From Arenibacter aquaticus (lineage in GTDB: Bacteria; Bacteroidota; Bacteroidia; Flavobacteriales; Flavobacteriaceae): DNA of 64,000 nucleotides. Where the stretch lies: NCBI RefSeq assembly GCF_003957295.1, contig NZ_RQPJ01000005.1, forward strand, positions 368,282-432,281. The letters run 5' to 3'. Positions 38,960 to 48,685 of this stretch are shown in pieces. The notes under the pieces were generated by a model. It saw only the letters and a program-made list of their open reading frames with translations, was not told the DNA's origin and did no database searches. Position 1 is the first letter of the stretch; each line of letters starts with the position of its first letter. Position numbers and translations under genes: made by a program.

Positions 38960-41419
38960 CTATTTTATAGTACGGAAATTTACTATCATTTCAGGACCTG
39001 CCACCCTTCCTTTTCCCTGGTAATCAAACTCTATGACGTTTAGGCCTTCTGTTACCGATAAATAACCGTTATCTATTATAACTTCATCCTTAACTTTTAG
39101 GTCTTCGGAAAAATGTTTATACGTATTGCTGCCTTTATTAACAACAAAGTCGCCTGGTTCCAATATAAACGGTATTTCAACTTTTTTTGCTCCTGCCTTT
39201 AAATAGATACCCTTTACACTTTCATTGGATGCTTTAGGGAGCCGAATTACAAATTGTAATTTTTGCTTGGATACCGCACATAGATACTCCCAAATGGCGG
39301 CCGTTGGCTGTCCTGGTTCCGTTGTCATATTCCTGTGCTTATAATCCTTGGACACCGGGGTTTCCGGCCTGTTTTCCAATATCGTCGATGGCAGACTGTT
39401 TTGATTATCCCCTATCTTGTTGGTAGCCCCTTCTGGAGCCCATGATTCTATAAAAACCAATCGCACGCCTTCTTCATCTTGCTCAAGACCGTAGAAAGTA
39501 TATGGATCCCGTAGTTTTTCTTTTTGTGCTTCTGTAAAAAGACCTTCCATTCTTGCTTTTTCCCATTTATTAATTTCTGATAGGATAGCATCGGCTTCTT
39601 TGTTAATTTCTTCAAAATTGGGGCTAATGTAAAAATCTACACCGGCATCATAACCGGCACATAGTCCCATTACCCATTCAATATCCTTTTTTGTAGTTTT
39701 TGCATTGATGCTAAATTGCCCCATTTTCCGTGGTAGCAAGTCTTCTTTTAAGGCCTGTTGCACACTCAATCTATGCTCTAAATGTGCTTCCCTGAAATTG
39801 TCGGAGGTCCAAGGTTCGCCCCAACTTTCATTAGCCAAATAATGCCACCCAAAATGGGTTACATCCGATGAATTGGCAACAATATGTGGATCCTTTAAAT
39901 GGTCAAAGAAGACCTTTACAAAACGATCACTTCCATACCTACCATGTCCAGAAGCCAGACCTCCTTCAATACCATCAAAACTAATTCTTTTCAGATTTGC
40001 CTCATTAAAGAACGTTGCTAGGTTTTTTGCCATTTGATCTTGTAAGTTAATATCTGGAAAAAACACCTTATAACCATGGGACATTAGGCGACTTACCTTT
40101 TCACCTTTTTTGTGTTCTACAGCCTTTGTACCAAAGGCACCACGTTTACATTCTTTTAACACCAATTCCCCTTGGGCAGTTGCAAAAGAGTACACTATAA
40201 TTTCATCCCCAATTTTAACCGCTGTATGCTCACGCCATCTGGGGTTTACTTTTTCTATATTTGGTTCATGGTATGCCGGGCGTACCTCCTCATCCTGCAA
40301 TGACAATTCATTATCATTGGCAGAGATGCTTTTTCCAAGTTTTGTGATTCCGGCCAAAACGAGGCCCGGATGAGGTTTAGGAGTAACCAAAGGATCATTG
40401 GTCGTGATAAAATTTGTTAAAGTATGCGCTCCTAAATTTATTCCGTGTTTATCGGCTTTATCCGAGCATTCCCTAACCGATTTATAACCATTGGGAAAGT
40501 CCTTTTCATCCAGTAAAAAAGTTCCCCAAGTTTTAAAAATGCCTCCGTGATAGACAGATGAAATACCAGCTTTTTTGGCAACGTCTATACAAGCTTCAAT
40601 GTTATCAACATTATAAGACATAATTAGTTTAGACGAACTGGAATATTTTGAAACCTTATTCCAAACATTTTTGGTCTTAATGTAGGGTAGCTCTTCGTTT
40701 AAAACGATTTCCTCCACAACCTCAATTAATGTACTGGAAGGCACACAATAGAAAGCAAATTTGCCACCTACTATTTCAGCATCGCTATCATTGACAGGAA
40801 CTGCCTGTCCTAACTTCTGCTCCCAATTATCCACAGTTTGGAATCTTGAGCGATCACGTACAAAACCGGTCAAGCTTGCTCCTCCTTCAATTTTCTTAGC
40901 AGCATTTCCAAATCTTTCCCTCGTTGCAATTTCAAATCCGCCTCGACTCTTCAGATTTAATCCCATTAAACCTATGGCTATACTATCATTATAGGCAATC
41001 CCTATTGATTGACCTATTTTTTCCGAAGGCAGCACCTTAAAAGGCCCCCAAATAACTTTATCAATCAATTCATCCGTTTTCACTTCAACTATTTCAAAAG
41101 TTAGATAGTTACTTTTACTCTTAACTTTAACGCTAATTTCGGCTCCAGGTTTATTGAACTTCAATTTCAAAAATTCACCTTCATGTTTCCAGCTAGTAAT
41201 GGGATAATTTACCCCTTCGGACTGAACGGTTAATAGAGATGTACTGTGACCTGGAATTAATAAGTTTTCACCTGTTCCCTTCTCTATTAACTCCATTAAT
41301 TTACCTTGGCTGTCCAGTGCTAATTTGAAATTAACATTTTCTAGAAAATTCTTGTCCTGAGAATTAACGCATGCGGTTATACATATTGCAGATAATAATA
41401 TCCAAAATAATTTAGTCAT
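38960..41419 (-). CDS. Putative glycoside-hydrolase-like lipoprotein, family unassigned (paralogue B)
   Basis: An 819-residue lipoprotein with its lipobox Cys at residue 17 (ITAC), paralogous to the 811-residue protein at 28339-30774. Conserved blocks are 'KVIWGPFKVLP', 'SVYHGGIFKTWGTF', 'LGAHTLTNFITTNDPLVTP', 'IGDEIIVYS', 'ECKRGAFGT', 'RISFDGIEGG', 'NESWGEPWTSDNFREAH' and 'DIEWVMGLCAGYDAG'. The Asp of SFDG(L/I)EG and the Glu of WGEPW are conserved in both and are candidate catalytic residues. A terminator upstream (41601-41634) separates it from SusD, so it probably has its own promoter, and it has no shared operator. Function is inferred from context only. Confidence 0.65.
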   Translation of the reverse strand: MTKLFWILLSAICITACVNSQDKNFLENVNFKLALDSQGKLMELIEKGTGENLLIPGHSTSLLTVQSEGVNYPITSWKHEGEFLKLKFNKPGAEISVKVKSKSNYLTFEIVEVKTDELIDKVIWGPFKVLPSEKIGQSIGIAYNDSIAIGLMGLNLKSRGGFEIATRERFGNAAKKIEGGASLTGFVRDRSRFQTVDNWEQKLGQAVPVNDSDAEIVGGKFAFYCVPSSTLIEVVEEIVLNEELPYIKTKNVWNKVSKYSSSSKLIMSYNVDNIEACIDVAKKAGISSVYHGGIFKTWGTFLLDEKDFPNGYKSVRECSDKADKHGINLGAHTLTNFITTNDPLVTPKPHPGLVLAGITKLGKSISANDNELSLQDEEVRPAYHEPNIEKVNPRWREHTAVKIGDEIIVYSFATAQGELVLKECKRGAFGTKAVEHKKGEKVSRLMSHGYKVFFPDINLQDQMAKNLATFFNEANLKRISFDGIEGGLASGHGRYGSDRFVKVFFDHLKDPHIVANSSDVTHFGWHYLANESWGEPWTSDNFREAHLEHRLSVQQALKEDLLPRKMGQFSINAKTTKKDIEWVMGLCAGYDAGVDFYISPNFEEINKEADAILSEINKWEKARMEGLFTEAQKEKLRDPYTFYGLEQDEEGVRLVFIESWAPEGATNKIGDNQNSLPSTILENRPETPVSKDYKHRNMTTEPGQPTAAIWEYLCAVSKQKLQFVIRLPKASNESVKGIYLKAGAKKVEIPFILEPGDFVVNKGSNTYKHFSEDLKVKDEVIIDNGYLSVTEGLNVIEFDYQGKGRVAGPEMIVNFRTIK

Positions 41420-41600
41420 AATTTTATATTGTACTTATGGGAATTTCATTGATTACATTCTTTAACCTATAACACTATGTTGCTCACAAAACCAAGACTT
41501 TCTTTTAATTGGTTAAGAAAACACCGCTTTCAGCCGATCCATATTCTAATTTGATTTGCTCTTTTCCATTTATCAACTTGGGCAGAAAATGTCTTGAATT

Positions 41601-41634
41601 GTAAAAAGAGGCTGAGGAATTTCAGCCCCTTTTA
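41601..41634 (-). terminator. Terminator after susC-susD
   Basis: On the minus strand GGGGCTGAA pairs with TTCCTCAGCC-type bases (core GGCTGA/TCAGCC) and runs into CTTTTT, about 60 bp after the SusD stop. The A/T flanks allow use on both strands. Confidence 0.65.
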
Positions 41635-41692
41635 TAAACAACTAACTCAAAACTAATTTAACACAATGATCAACTCAAGAGTTTTTACAATT

Positions 41693-43507
41693 TTATTGTA
41701 AAGGATCGAAAGTCCCACCTGGCCAGCCATTGGTCTGTTCAAGGTTTGGATTTTTGTTAAGCTCATCCTGGGGGATATCAAAAAAGTAATAGCTATCCAA
41801 ATAGTTGATCGCACTACCATCGTCATCAATATTTCCAAATCTTTCAACACTTCTCAACTCTGTATTGAAATAGGTGTTGTATACACTTGGGTCGTTAAGG
41901 TCTATGCTTCCATTATTTATCCCCTCTTCCAAAGCTATACGATCGTCCAAAATCTCTTCGGAAGGATCAAGGGCATCAAAAGAAGCAGTTTTGGTAATTC
42001 TATAGCCTTGACGATAGGTGCCATTTATGGTCTCGTACATTCTTCTTCTTCTAAGGTCTGAGGAACGCTTACCTTCAAAAACCAACTCTAGCCTTCTTTC
42101 GTGCATTATAGCGTTTCTCAATTGATCTTGGTCCATTCCCGCTGCAAGTCCATACGAACCATCCAAACCGGGTTCTATCCCAGCCCGCTCCCTGATTTGG
42201 ATAAGGATGTCGTAGGCCTCTGCGGACAATCCAACCTCATTTGCAGCCTCGGCCAGGTTCAAAAGTACCTCGGCATATCTAATTTCGATCCAATCCGTAG
42301 GGGAGGACAAGCTAGCCGCTCCTCCTTCAATGGATCCATCTATAGCCTTTCTACAATTAAAACTAGTGGGGGTAATACGGCTATCTGCCTGCCCTTCAAT
42401 GGCACTTTCCTGAAAAGTCCACTCCAAATCACTGGTCCTATTTGGAGCAGGATTGTTCAACGGCCAAACGGCACCGTTCCAAGCAATGGTAGCGGAAAAT
42501 CTCGGATCCCTGTCCACCCAAAGGGCCGTTGGATCATAGGTATAGGACGAGCTAGGATCATCTATGGCCTTTCCATCTTTCATAGGGAAGGCATCCACCA
42601 GACTTTTGGTTGGTTTATCAAAAGATTCCCCATTGGTACCAACTATAAAAGGTCTACAACCTGCGTCCCTATTGTGGGATTGATCTAATGTATATCTTTT
42701 GACCATTATTGCCTCCGGATTGGTTTCACTTTCATCGAACCAAAGATTTTCATAGCTTGGATGCAGCCCTTTTCCATTAGCGGAAAGCAAGTTTATCGCA
42801 GCCTTGTTTGCATCGTAGGCCGCTTGCCATCGCCCTTTATCCTGGGAAGGGTCAAACTGTTCACTGGCATAATGCAGCAACACCCTACCTTTATAGGCCA
42901 AGGCTGCACCTTTGGTTATTCTTCCGTAATCCGCTGCCGCATTGGGATAGGCAATTGGCAACAGTTCTGCCGCCTCATCCAAGTCGCTCAAAATTTGCGC
43001 AATACATTCGGATGTTTTGTTTCTCGGCACCTGCAAGGCCTCTATGTCCGATTTATCCCTCGCCTCCAATACCATGGGTACCCCACCATATGTGGAAACC
43101 AACCTAAAATATAAATGGGCTCTAAAAAACAGGGCTTGGCCAGACATCAGGTTCTGCACTTCGGTGTCTATGGTACCCGTACCAATGTTGGCCAAGAGTA
43201 AATTTATATCCTTAATGGTTGTATAACTTCCGGAATATATATTCATTGAACCCGGTTGAGCCTCACCGTACATATAGCCGTTTTCGCCATGGGCGTCATC
43301 CGATAGTTGAGAGGCGGTAGTTGCCCAGCCCGGAAGGGCCCTACTGTAGATATTGTTCAAAAATCCTAGGGCCAAACTCTCATCGTTCCATACTACCTCT
43401 TCACTGATAGCCCCCAGTGGTCTCTTATCCAATGGATCTTCACTACATTGGGTAAGGGCCAAAAAGCAAAGGATCATTAATTTGTTTATATTTCTTATGT
43501 TCATCAT
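41693..43507 (-). CDS. SusD/RagB-family glycan-binding lipoprotein
   Basis: A 604-residue surface lipoprotein of SusD type. The signal peptide ends at lipobox LTQC, followed by 'EDPLDKRPLGAISEEVVWNDESLALGFLNNIYS'. Internal TPR-like helices ('GQALFFRAHLYFRLVSTYGGVPMV') and the C-terminal 'NAIMHERRLELVFEGKRSSDLRRRRMYE' are hallmarks of the family. It lids the partner SusC channel and captures oligosaccharides at the cell surface. It begins 8 bp after the SusC stop on the same strand, so the two are translated from one transcript, and a terminator follows. The bound glycan is not deducible. Confidence 0.95.
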   Translation of the reverse strand: MMNIRNINKLMILCFLALTQCSEDPLDKRPLGAISEEVVWNDESLALGFLNNIYSRALPGWATTASQLSDDAHGENGYMYGEAQPGSMNIYSGSYTTIKDINLLLANIGTGTIDTEVQNLMSGQALFFRAHLYFRLVSTYGGVPMVLEARDKSDIEALQVPRNKTSECIAQILSDLDEAAELLPIAYPNAAADYGRITKGAALAYKGRVLLHYASEQFDPSQDKGRWQAAYDANKAAINLLSANGKGLHPSYENLWFDESETNPEAIMVKRYTLDQSHNRDAGCRPFIVGTNGESFDKPTKSLVDAFPMKDGKAIDDPSSSYTYDPTALWVDRDPRFSATIAWNGAVWPLNNPAPNRTSDLEWTFQESAIEGQADSRITPTSFNCRKAIDGSIEGGAASLSSPTDWIEIRYAEVLLNLAEAANEVGLSAEAYDILIQIRERAGIEPGLDGSYGLAAGMDQDQLRNAIMHERRLELVFEGKRSSDLRRRRMYETINGTYRQGYRITKTASFDALDPSEEILDDRIALEEGINNGSIDLNDPSVYNTYFNTELRSVERFGNIDDDGSAINYLDSYYFFDIPQDELNKNPNLEQTNGWPGGTFDPLQ

Positions 43508-43515
43508 ACCTTATT

Positions 43516-46500
43516 TTAAAATGTAACGTTTATTCCCAAGCTATAACTCCTATTCACCGGAATACCCCTTCCCGAGGTTTCAGGGTCAAAGGCCTTGATC
43601 TTACTGTAGATCATGAACAAATTGGTTCCGTTGGCAAAAAGATTTATCCTTTCGGCCCCTACTTTGCTCGCTAGGGAAACTGGGATATCATAACCAACAT
43701 TCAAATTTTTCAACCTTAAAAAGTCGGCATCCTCCAACCAAAAAGTGGAATCGTTGCTACTAAAAGGGGAACCAAATCTTGGAAATGAATTATTTGGGTT
43801 ATCCGGTGTCCAAGCATTGAGCCACTGGGTATGGGAAGATTGGCCTATGGAGGCGAACTGAAACCTATTGTTGGCCGGTTGATATCTTTGATGTCCTGCA
43901 AATCCTTGTCCAAAGGCCAGGAGACTAAATCTTTTATATCTCAAATTTAACCGTATACCATAATTTACAGAAGGGTTACTTCTAGCTCCTATATAATCCC
44001 TATCGTTATCATCAATTACTCCGTCTGGCGTATTGCCTTCTGGGTCCACTGCAGCTGCCCCCCGTATATCCCTAAAATACAATGCTCCAATTTGGGGGTC
44101 TTGTCCGTATATTTTATAACCATTGGCAATTAAGTCGTCCAACTGTTCCTGAGTCCTGATAATACCCTCTGCTTGGAGCCCCATTATCCTGCTGGTTTCC
44201 TCGCCGGACAACAACTGGTATGGCCTTCTGGTTTCCGGTTCGTCCAGGGTTACATAGACGGCCTTGGAATACCCTATATTAAAACCAACCTCATAATTAA
44301 AATCAGTGGTAATATTGTCCTTATAGGTTACCAAGCCCTCCACACCTTTTATATCTATGGCGCCATAGTTAACCGGCCCCAAGGTAAGCCCCGAGGATGA
44401 AGGGATAAAGACCTGTCTGCTCCCGTATAGATCGGTTTTCTTATTTTTAAAGAAATCAATGGTGGTCGACAATTTATCGTCCAATACCTGAAAGTCCAGT
44501 CCAAAGTTATACGAAGTTTGTTTTTCCCATGTGATAAACAAGTCAGGTTCCGCACCAATGGAAGTTGCACTGGAAATTGCATTATTGGTACCGAATATTG
44601 GACCACTTCCCCCTACATTGTAGTTTTGTATATAAGGGAAAATTGTAGATCCTTGACCCGTTACATCATCGTTCCCGGTGTTCCCAATAGAATATCTGAG
44701 CTTAAAAAAATCAAAAAAGCCCAAATTATCCTTAAAAAACCCTTCCTCACTTATTATCCAGGCCGCGGATACGGAAGGAAAGAACCCCCATCGCTCGTCC
44801 TCCGAAAATTGTACGGAACCATCATACCTAAAGGTCGAGTTTAGGAAGTACTTATTTTTGAAATTGTATCCCATGGTCCCGATATAGGATTGCCTACCCG
44901 TTTCCCCTGCATTTCCATTCGCAAACTGATTCTCCACCGCCGGATTGGTTGCAAAAAGCTGCGAAACCAGTGGGGTGAGCAAGCCTCTACGAAGGGCGTA
45001 GAAAGACTTATCATCCCGCTCATACTGTTCGTAGTTGAACAATGCGCTTACGGAATGGTCTCCAAATGTATTTTCATATCCTAGGCGTGCATTTAATTGA
45101 TAAGAATTGGTCTCCGCAGTAGACTCTTGCAAGCTATTGGAATTGGCGCCATCATCACTACGAAGTCTAGTTCCCAGAATTTCATCGGTTAAGACAAAAC
45201 GGTTATTGGGGTCCACCCCAAAAGTAATGTCCTCCACTATATTTCTTTGGAGGGTTCTATCGTTCCGGATATTCAACTTATTATAGGTTAATCCTGCCGT
45301 TAATCCTTCCAGGAACGGAAATTTATAATTTACGTCGACTATCGCCCCTATATTCCTGGCGCTTCTATCATTGGAGCCCGCACCTTCTTCTGCCAAATGA
45401 ACAGGGTTCCATCCATTAAAATTGGCAACATATTCCCCATTGTGAACAGCTGGCCCCCAGCGACCTGTTCTATTGGCCGTTCTATAGAAATCACCAAAAT
45501 CTTCATCACTCCCGTTCCATCTCCAATAAAATTCCTCTCGCTGATCGTTATTGGTATTAAGGTTTAAGGATACGTTAAGGTCGTCTGTTATATCAACGTC
45601 CACCTTCGCCCTGAAGTTTGTTTTTTGATAAGACAGATTGCTAAAGGCACCTGTTTCCTTGATGTAGGACCCGGACATAAAATACCTTACATTGTCCGTA
45701 CCCCCATTAACGGTCACAGCATGTCTGTTTAGGACCGGGGTTTCTTCGGCCTGGTCTAAAAAAGAACCTATATTCAAGTTTTTCAAATAGTCCAATTCGG
45801 TTTGATTGAACCTATTGGGGTCATCGGCAGGTACATTGTTAAAATCCTGAACCTGTCCCATGATCAAGGCTTGCTCATAGGCACTGGTCATGGGGGGTAC
45901 ATTGGTAGGCTCGGTAGTACCGATCGTAGAGGTAAAGTTAATTGTGGGACTGCCTGTTTTTCCCGATTTTGTTTTTACCAACACAACCCCATTGGCAGCC
46001 CGGGACCCATAAACTCCGGCAGATGCTGCATCCTTTAATATGGATACTGATTCTACCTCACTTACATCCAGAGCATCAAAGAGTTCTTTGGAAGATATAA
46101 TATTATCTATTACGTATAAGGGCTGATTATTACCGGCAAACTGTCCTGAAGTAGCACCCCTAATAACAATATCGGAACTTCTACCCGGCTTACCTCCTGC
46201 CTGACTAATATTAACCCCGGCAAACCTACCGGCTACCGCATTACTCAATGAAGTTGCTGGAATCTCTTGGATCTCCTCTGTAGTAACTGCCGCTACAGAA
46301 CTTGTTAGGTTCCTTTTTATTGTAGTACCATACCCTACTACTACCACCTCCTCCAGTGAATTAACATCTTCCTCCATTGCGACATTCAGAATAGAAGTGT
46401 TTCCTACTTCAACATCCTTGGTCTTTAGCCCTAGATAGGAGAACCGAAGAATATCCCCTTGATTTGCGGTTATACTAAAATTTCCGTCAAAATCGGACTG

Positions 46501-46722
46501 GGTACCAATAGTAGTACCCATCAAAAGTACGTTTACCCCGGGAAGTGGAGTCCCAGTCGCATCCGTGATCGTTCCTGTTATGGTCTGTTGGATGACTTCC
46601 AAAGGAGTCATTACCTCGGCGCCCCTAACATTTATGAATGTAATGGTCAAAAGAAGTATGGGCAATACATTTACCCAACTAACACTCCTTTTTTTGTGCT
46701 TCTTTAAGTTTCTTAATTTCAT
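43516..46722 (-). CDS. SusC/RagA-family TonB-dependent outer-membrane importer
   Basis: A 1068-residue TonB-dependent transporter of the SusC class. A long signal region (residues 1-35) is followed by a carboxypeptidase-D-regulatory-like domain ('TGTITDATGTPLPGVNVLLMGTTIG', ~48-120), a TonB-box-like 'EEVVVVGYGT' and a plug with 'SNAVAGRFAGVNIS'. The 22-strand barrel ends 'RSYSLGINVTF'. It imports oligosaccharides across the outer membrane with SusD. The start has a leader of about 185 nt from the shared operator-promoter copy B. The susC-susD pair defines this region as a PUL. Confidence 0.96.
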   Translation of the reverse strand: MKLRNLKKHKKRSVSWVNVLPILLLTITFINVRGAEVMTPLEVIQQTITGTITDATGTPLPGVNVLLMGTTIGTQSDFDGNFSITANQGDILRFSYLGLKTKDVEVGNTSILNVAMEEDVNSLEEVVVVGYGTTIKRNLTSSVAAVTTEEIQEIPATSLSNAVAGRFAGVNISQAGGKPGRSSDIVIRGATSGQFAGNNQPLYVIDNIISSKELFDALDVSEVESVSILKDAASAGVYGSRAANGVVLVKTKSGKTGSPTINFTSTIGTTEPTNVPPMTSAYEQALIMGQVQDFNNVPADDPNRFNQTELDYLKNLNIGSFLDQAEETPVLNRHAVTVNGGTDNVRYFMSGSYIKETGAFSNLSYQKTNFRAKVDVDITDDLNVSLNLNTNNDQREEFYWRWNGSDEDFGDFYRTANRTGRWGPAVHNGEYVANFNGWNPVHLAEEGAGSNDRSARNIGAIVDVNYKFPFLEGLTAGLTYNKLNIRNDRTLQRNIVEDITFGVDPNNRFVLTDEILGTRLRSDDGANSNSLQESTAETNSYQLNARLGYENTFGDHSVSALFNYEQYERDDKSFYALRRGLLTPLVSQLFATNPAVENQFANGNAGETGRQSYIGTMGYNFKNKYFLNSTFRYDGSVQFSEDERWGFFPSVSAAWIISEEGFFKDNLGFFDFFKLRYSIGNTGNDDVTGQGSTIFPYIQNYNVGGSGPIFGTNNAISSATSIGAEPDLFITWEKQTSYNFGLDFQVLDDKLSTTIDFFKNKKTDLYGSRQVFIPSSSGLTLGPVNYGAIDIKGVEGLVTYKDNITTDFNYEVGFNIGYSKAVYVTLDEPETRRPYQLLSGEETSRIMGLQAEGIIRTQEQLDDLIANGYKIYGQDPQIGALYFRDIRGAAAVDPEGNTPDGVIDDNDRDYIGARSNPSVNYGIRLNLRYKRFSLLAFGQGFAGHQRYQPANNRFQFASIGQSSHTQWLNAWTPDNPNNSFPRFGSPFSSNDSTFWLEDADFLRLKNLNVGYDIPVSLASKVGAERINLFANGTNLFMIYSKIKAFDPETSGRGIPVNRSYSLGINVTF

Positions 46723-46912
46723 TCTTAAGGTTTTGATTGTTACTTATTATTTTGGGATGATCATGCCATTTACCATCCCGGAACTATTGGTTTCACTAAT
46801 CCCTATACGGGACAACTACTTCTTTTTCATAATACGCGCTTTTATTTGGTTAAACATTATATTAATCGGACCCTGGAAACCCATCCAGATGAAGGGTATC
46901 TAAGAACCCTCA

Positions 46913-47004
46913 CAACATTAACAAACAATTAACCTTAAATCGACCTGAAAGGAGTATTGGGACTAGAATTGAAAACATAAAAAAGTCCCAATAAGCATTG
47001 GGAC
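46913..47004 (-). promoter_or_regulatory. Shared PUL operator-promoter, copy B (susC)
   Basis: In transcription order: palindrome at 47004-46985 (19 of 20 bases match GTCCCAATGAGCATTGGGAC or its complement), 21 bp, third half-site GTCCCAAT at 46963-46956, 10 bp, GGTCGATT covering the -33 region (46945-46938), 16 bp, and -7 box TAATGTTG at 46920-46913. This predicts a long 5' leader of about 185 nt for susC. The rest of 46723-47219 holds no gene. Confidence 0.75.
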
Positions 47005-47154
47005 ATCGGAAATATTGTGCTCTGGCAACGTAAACCACCGTAAATTAACTTTATAGAACAAACACCTCTAAACACCTGAAAATCAGGTTTTAAAATTAAC
47101 TATAGCAAAAAACCAAGGGTACAGGAGTTTTATATACTGTGTCATATTTCAAAT

Positions 47155-47186
47155 AAAAGACCCATTCCCTAAAAGGAAATGGGTCT
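47155..47186 (-). terminator. Terminator after the decayed fucosidase-like gene
   Basis: On the minus strand GACCCATT pairs with AATGGGTC and is followed by TTTTATTT. It lies 34 bp after the end of the pseudogene. Confidence 0.7.
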
Positions 47187-47219
47187 ATCAAAAAATATTA
47201 TGCCGGCAAGGCAATTGAA

Positions 47220-48494
47220 TTACCTATTTTTTCCCAGCTTTCTACCAACTGCTTTTATTTGTTCCAAATGACCAGGGAGAATATCCCCCTCGGAATTGGT
47301 TACTACCTCAAGACACAAGATACCTTTATTTTCTACAATTTTCACTGCTTGGTGTAATAAGGAATCAGTAACAAATTGTTGTCCATGACCACCCCATTTT
47401 TAACCTAGATAGGTAAATAAAAACCATTGAATACCATCTTCCGCCCATCTACTTGACGGATATTCGTCGATAGTGAATTTTTCACCAGAAGTATAATCAT
47501 CATATAGAGTATTCCCATGAATCTTCCCAAAGCCACTGTTATATGTTACAATACTATTTTTGTTTCCCGCCTTTGCAGAAAGGGTATGGGTACTTGTATT
47601 ATGTTTAGGGACATCTTCATACGCGTACTTCTAATATCGTTCCAAGAATATAATCCATCAAACCACTATCCTTGGACTCCATCACCATAGCGCAAACTCA
47701 ACTCCTCAATCATATTTTCCAATATGGGTTGATTAAATTGGCTCGTGGCTGAATCCTTTTGGAACGTATATCTTAATTTCTCGGAAACATATTTATTGTT
47801 TATGGGCGGGTTACTCGGCAAGTACAAAATCAATGGAATGTTATACTTTCCCAAGGCCATAATCAAAGCCTTTGGCAAATCCCTTTTTGAACATAGTTCC
47901 CCGGTTCTACCCCAACTGCCTTATCAAAAGTGGTATTGGGTGAACAGTAATAACCAGAGTTCTGACCCAAGGTAAACATTACATACCCAGCTCCTGCCTC
48001 GTGGACCTGACTTGCAAAATTTTCCACATTGAAACTATTGACCACCTTATTCCACTCCTCTGTTCCTCCATCAGGGACCATAGCATTTTTTAGATAATGT
48101 ACCATTACCCCAAAACCAGCCTCCTGAAACCAATCAGTATTGGTATTTTCATTAAATACAATAGGCTCGGATGATATTACCGAAACTGTTTTTAATAAAT
48201 CGCCTTTTGGGGGCTTATAAGAAATCTCACACTTTAAAAAATGATCCGCATATGAAGTGAGTAAAACAATTTTGTTAGTCCATATTCCATGCAATTCTTT
48301 CCATTCACCATCTTTAGTTGTGGATATATACCAAGAATATTCAGGCTTTTCACTGGGCTCCGGAATCTCCCCTTGTAAACTTATAACATTTTTTGCCAAT
48401 AACTCCCCGTCAAATGACAGATTGACTTTTTCTGTTTTGTTACAGCTGTAAATCAAAACTGATGTTAAGAACAGCACCAATATCTTTTTTTCAT
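47220..48494 (-). pseudogene. Decayed alpha-L-fucosidase-like (GH29-type) lipoprotein gene
   Basis: A once-complete ~420-residue gene now broken at several points. The ATG at 48494 starts a lipoprotein signal (MKK...LTSVLIYSC) that needs one more A in an A-run to stay in frame. The next open stretch (to 47863) contains 'DWFQEAGFGVMVHYL' and 'AGAGYVMFTLGQNSGYYC', typical of GH29-like barrels. A -1 shift in an AAAAAGGG tract near 47884 leads to 'LPKALIMALGKYNIPLILYLPS'. A TAG at 47666-47668 replaces a probable Trp in GWWFDGLYSW. Two more shifts follow before the final stop at 47220. It lies 191 bp after the 975-residue enzyme gene and was probably its operon partner. Confidence 0.8.
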
Positions 48495-48685
48495 ATTCAA
48501 ATTACTTTATTGGATAATAAAAAAGTTGTTCATTTTAGATAAACGTTCATTACAATGGACTTTGGTAAATCCATCCATGGTGCTAGCTTTGGGGTCCACT
48601 CCCTACAATAGATTCACCAACCATAAATTACTATATTGGCTTCCCCAATTCTCCGGTAAACTTCCATCATAAAAAAATTAACCTC

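Noticed and set aside
42101..42688. A 195-residue open frame opposite SusD
   Set aside because: Antisense shadow of a clear SusD gene with no recognisable motif.
47220..48494. Explaining all breaks of the fucosidase-like gene as sequencing error
   Set aside because: The internal TAG and two shifts are outside homopolymers, and many other A-runs in the window leave genes intact.
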